This document shows positions 53,801-59,800 of a stretch of 64,000 nucleotides of DNA, in pieces. Position numbers and translations under genes: made by a program. The DNA lies in assembly GCA_950022655.1 (NCBI GenBank), contig OX465579.1, forward strand, positions 53,237,950-53,301,949, written 5' to 3'. Positions within the stretch are counted from its first letter, which is position 1. Each line of letters starts with the position of its first letter. The notes under the pieces were generated by a model, which saw only the letters and a program-made list of their open reading frames with translations, made no database searches and was not told the DNA's origin. The stretch comes from Alentia gelatinosa. Its lineage: Eukaryota; Annelida; Polychaeta; Phyllodocida; Polynoidae.

Positions 53801-56800
53801 TAAATATAGAATCTACCTAGAAAATTCCACTTCTTAGCACCTACTGTTTTTTATTCTCTTTCAAATGAGGCATATTATATTATGATTCAACCAGTTTAAG
53901 GGGTAGAAATGTCCATAAAGGAGTTCTTAAAAATAGACCTGTGACTACAAAAGTCCCCCCCCCCCCCAACTGAATTCACTATTTCTAAAAAGTCCATGCC
54001 AAAATACTAAATTCTAAAACTGTAAGGCATTGTACCACAATAAAACCTTGTGTCCAAAACAGAAATCATATTCCTATCTGTACTTAGTCAGCTATAAAAG
54101 GCAAAAATGTGGTCAGGTCGCCTAGTGACTTTACAAGCATGTGCACTACAGTAGGCTATAGCCATAACCTAAAGACCAACCGTCCACCTGCTAATAAGTA
54201 ATTTTAAATCCTGGAAATAGTGGAGGCATATATAAAGGCCTGGCTCCACTGGGCAGATGCGATTGTCGCAAATATTTTATGGGGCAATAAATGACCCATC
54301 GACCATTGTTATTACCCTAACTGCGATGGATTCATCGTACAAAACCGCAGCAAATTTCCGGGGGATGTCACACTGATGTGATGGAATCGTCGCAACGCTT
54401 TCAGCACTGTCTTACATACCTGATACATATATATATATGCAATTTCCCGGTATATGCTCCATAGCTGTGCGACAGATCCATCGCACATCATGAACATCTC
54501 CTGATGTGCGATGCGCCGTTTTCATGACCTTCGGGCGGCATTTATTACCTTTTATTGACTTGGGACTAATCGGTCTCTCTGATGGAGCCGGGCCTTTATG
54601 TGGTCACTGTATGTGGGCAGAAATTATTAAGTTTTTGTTTTGTAAGGAGGGAGATTTAATACTAGCGAATGATATTTTTCAGATAAAGATAGTATTACAC
54701 CACCTCTGAAACCTACAATTTCCAAAGACTTCAGGTTAGTTTTTTTTTTGTTTTGTTTTTTTATCAAGACGTGTTTATTTCATATAAAGATGAAAATGGC
54801 AAATTAACGTTCATCCAACTTAATGGGCGATCTTCCACGCTAACACCAGTGGACAATACAATGGACAATACAAAGGACGCCACATACAAGAAGCTTACAA
54901 TTTATGTATCATTAAACATATCAATATTCCGAATCATAAACTCCTTTACACTAGCCTTGAAACTATCACCCTTTTTAAATATTTGTATTTCTTTAGGCAA
55001 TAAATCCCATATCTTTATCCCTCTATAAAGCGCAGATTTTTTATACTTTTCAGTATTCGGTTAATGCTAAGAACTAAACCAGTATTTTAGTTATGTCGTA
55101 TATGGGTCGGTCACCATATGTGGGCATTATATTCTGAATATTACTCATCGACTCTAATTTACTCCATATGATTAGAGCCTAATTTTTTAAAATGAAAATC
55201 TAAATCTGCTTTTCCAGGCCTGGGAAACAAAAAAAGCATAATTCCAGGCTTTTCCAGGCTCTGTATGAACCCTGTGTCATATACGTGTGTGGAATTTTCA
55301 CTGTACTGGGATACAACTTCAGAGCTTTCCTTGCTGCTCTCTCTGCCTCTTCATTTCCAACAATTCCTGTGTGGTTTTGTATCAAACACAGAACTATGTC
55401 CTTTTTTTTAATCTTAGTAGTCAGGGGATTAAGGTTGAGTAGGTTCATGGCAGAGGGTATCTGGCAATGACGATTGACACATAGGTAGGTGGGACACGTT
55501 GTTACCTGAACAGGGGCCCGCATGACACTGCCCATCTTCTCCGACCCGGCTCCCAGTTGGACGTTTTTTCGACTAGATGAGGACATGACTGTGCGTGAGG
55601 CGCCACCGTATACCGTCTTCCTCATCCGGCTCTCACTGCCAATGGATGCCGGCGGCATACTGCGCTTACTTTTGTTGAGCGCGCCGCCACCAGTAGTCCT
55701 CGTGCTGGCAGTGCTGCAAACAGAAAAATAATATATATCTGTAACCATCATCTGTATGTTTTTGTCCCTTGCTTTGGTACTTACTGCTGGGACAAAATTC
55801 TATTCTCATTTTTTTTTGTATTCACTTAAACATAAAGAAGGACACATACTGTCGTCGGAGTACATTCTTCCCAGAATGGTCTGAACAGGACAATACATAT
55901 GACAAGACAAGCAAACATTCATCGCAGATACACACCCATACAAAATAGGCCAAAAGATCAAAAAGCAAGTCTGTAAAAAATAAGGGTTCCTATGATTCAT
56001 TAGTTATCTAATGACAACCGTTGAATCTTTCAGTCAAACAGGTCCATTTCTTCCTGTATACAAATTTGTATGAGGTTATTTTTAACAGCAGTATGTGCCC
56101 TTTTTTTCTTTTTTTTAAGACGTTTATTTAACCTGGGATAACACTCTGTCCTGATGGACTGGTCTTAACGTGTTCCCAGCATGGTCAGGACGTTCTATAT
56201 AAGTAATATTCACTCAGCTTCACCATGTTCATATCTCTCTGTCAAACTTGTGGAGAACAACAACTTTAACCAAAACTTGCTGGTTTCTTCTTTAATCATG
56301 GACTGTGTACTCTGATAGACTATTCATGGCTCTACTCAGTGCCATGATATAGTATCGTAGGTATGTCGGCAACAGTATTATATCCTACAATTCACAGTGG
56401 TGACACACGGTGATTTTCAAATATTCTCATTTATCTTTCTAAATTGATTCTTTGTTGCATATTCCAAAAACAAATGAACAATATTTAAGTTTTGTTTAGT
56501 TTAACCGAACTCAATAGTTAAATTATGTCATTTTCATTTGGTTGATTCTTAGAGGAAATTGAAAAATTTCCTTTTCCATATAGATCTAGATATAGATTTT
56601 ATGTTCTAGATCTAGATCTATATTCCAGTCAATATCAGGTAAAAGCTCAAATCCGGGGCCTCTAGCTTATAGCATAGGGACGCACCGGGTAGCCTAAGAT
56701 CTTTCGGCGTTTTGCGAACCAAACCATGTATTTAAACCGGGAAAAATGCTAGAATCTGAATCTACACATATTAATTGCCAAATTACGATGTTATTTACCT

Positions 56801-59800
56801 GTAAATAACCGTTTTTTTCCGCCGGGATGGGTTGGAGAACATTATCTTTAGTAACTTTCTTTTCATTTGAAGTAGAACCCATGGCAGTGCCGCTACTCCG
56901 TGAACTCACACGGAGGCCTTGAAAAAGCCCGCCCCTGAATATCAATTCAAGGGTGCAGATGCACATATTTTTTGGTTTTTTTTATTCCTCTTATGATGCC
57001 CGATGAGCTGCTTTGCAGCGAAACCTTGCTCAAAATCCCTGAAGTACAAGATTCCCTTGTCATTATAGTAGCCACTGCAGGCTACACACTGCAAACGTCA
57101 ATTTGTTGACGGTTGCTACCTTTCCCAGGTTTCTGGGATACAGGGTTTTGTAGTTACAGCTGTTACCACACTATCAGTGATGTCACAGTTATGAGCACGC
57201 CATGGTTACGGCGACGGTAGGGAACATTTTGCGCTCTCACTTCAAGGTAGCATCTTCCTGGAGGCAGACCTTTCAGCCTCGTACAGTAAACATTCTTTTC
57301 ATCTTAAAAAGGCCGGATCTATTTTCAATTAAGCTGGTTCCTGGCAAAACCTCTGTTTTGCCTTTTTCCCCATTAGGGTTAGGATTAAGGCTAACCCTAA
57401 ACCTAACCCTATTTTTGGGTAGGGTTAGGTTTAGGGTTAGGTTTAGGGTTAGATTTAGGGTTTGGTTTAGGGTTAGGTTTAGGGTTAGGTTTAGGGTTAG
57501 GTTTAGGGTTAGGTTTAGGTTTAGGGTTAGGTTTAGGTTTAGGTTTAGGGTAAGGTTTAGGGTTCGGTTTAGGGTTCGGTTTAGGGTTAGGTTTAGGGTT
57601 AGGTTTAGGGTTAGGTTTAGGGTTAGGGTTAGGTTTAGGGTTAGGTTTAGGGTTAGGTTTTAGTGAGTGATTCGGCTATGCATTGATATAAGTTGACACT
57701 GACATGGCGCTGTTTTCGAAAAATCGGAATTACGACTTTGTTGACCCATCACGGCGAAAATAACGGTTAGTTTTAGGGAAATAAGCTAGTATTTTGGCTA
57801 TTAATACGTCCTGATTCTGATTCTAGTCTTTTTATTGCGTTATAATCGATGGTTTAGTTTGAAAACGGCGAAAGATCGTCGGGTATCGGGCCCGCAAAGT
57901 GCCATTCCCTATGTTATAAGCTAGAGGCCCCGGATTTGAGCTTTTACCCAATATCATCATAATATTGGTTACCAGTCAAAGTACCACCCTTAGTCAAAGT
58001 ACCACCTAAATCGAAGTTAAAGTACCACCCTATGGGTTGCATTGATAAGTGCAGTTCTCAGCTATTTCAAGCCTTACAGATTATTATAAGGGAGTTGTAA
58101 TCTATATTCATGTCCTTAAAACGTTCGCACATTATTGCAATGAATTAATCCCTCTTGTGAGGTTTGTATGCTTTTTCACTTGATCTGCCATTATTCTATA
58201 AGTATAGCAGTGCTATAGTCCAGTATCATGAAGTTAAAGTACATTATACAAATGTTAATAAAGAAATGTTTACCAAATATCTAATGTTTGATTTATTGTA
58301 TTTTAAGCAAGCATATAGATACTACTAAGACAATTGATAGCCATTTCAGTTACATCAGGTACACAGACACTTATTAGAATGTCACAGGGTGTTAATAACA
58401 CTGGCCGCACCACCGCAATGAGGTGTGAAAGCGGCCGCAAGGTAGGGTGGTACTTTGACTTCTCACTTGGGTGGATTAATTTTTTTTAAAAACTAGCACA
58501 GTGACCCCGATGTTTTAGTTAGATATGTGTTCCACAACACTATAAGTCCATCGTATTCAATTTTTAGAAAGATTACATGGGTTATAATTTTCAAGGCAAA
58601 TTGTCCGAAAAGCCCATAAAAAATACTCGCTGCAATCAGTAGAAATAAGTAGAATCACTGCAATCACTCAGTAGGCACTTCAAATGGTTGCGCGAGGGGG
58701 AGGTGTAAAGTCTGCTGCTACATTGATAGTTTTTGGCAGGTCCAACTCATGGTCGCGCAAAGTGACGCGTGCGACTTTTCAATTTTGAGGAACTTTCCCT
58801 TTGAGGATCTTCATGCTCTTAGCATTGTTAAAAAGCCATTGATCCAGGGTATCTGCTTGCAAAATCAGAATTAAAAAATATTGATTTCCCGCAAAATGGC
58901 AACAGGTTAAAGTGAAGGCTTATGTTTGATTGTAGAAAATTCCATGAAGGACTTTTCAAATTCTTTCAAGACCATGTCAAATGCATTTTTCAGGTAATGA
59001 ATGTGCTACATACAAAGTTTCATGTGAATTTGGCTTTGCCCACCCCTTTATTTTACTTGCCCCAAATTAGTCATGTTGGAAAGTTTTCACTAAAGTGAGG
59101 TGAGGTGTGTGTGACCACTCACACTCACTACTGCACCAGTGGCCGTGCTACATGACCTGTGCGACTTTTTAATTTAGAGGCACTTTCCCTTTGAGGATCT
59201 TTATGACCTTAGGCTTATATGACTGCTATTGATTTAGGCTGTATGTTGGTGAAATCAGAATTAAGAAATATTGATTTCCTGCAAAATGACAATAGGTCAA
59301 AGTGAAGGCTTATGGACTTATGTTGAACCTCCAAAATATCCATGAGGGACTTTTCAAATTCGTTTAAGACCATGTCAAATGCATTTTTCAGGTCAAGAAG
59401 GTGCTATTTGCAAAGTTTCATGTGAATTACCCTTTGCCCACCCCTTCATTTTATTTGCCCCAAATTAGTCATGTTGGAAAGTTTTCACTCAAGTGAGGTG
59501 AGGTGTGTGTGACCACTCACACTCACTACTGCACCAGTGGCCGCGCTACATAACCTGTGCGATTTTTAATTTTGAGGAACTTTCCTTTTGAGTATCTTTA
59601 TGATCTTTACCCTTTTGGATAGCCATTGATCCAGGGTATCTGCTTGCGAAATCAGAATTAAAAAATATTGATTTCCTGCAAAATGACAATAGGTCAAAGT
59701 GAGGCAAAAGAAGAGTATTGTTTGGTACAAAAAGGTCATTGTAAGGTCCTATATAGGTCATCTGGGGGTCTGCATATCGGTGAACTGTTACAATCTTTAA

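Noticed and set aside
55200..55751. A single 183-codon minus-strand ORF
   Set aside because: It joins DNAI4 exon 2 through its donor site with a LINE RNase H remnant in the intron. The exon boundary at 55506 is supported by phase and donor consensus.
57202..57663. 153-codon ORF ending in [10 protein letters not shown]
   Set aside because: Translation of telomere-like TTAGGGTTAGGT repeats inside a transposable element.
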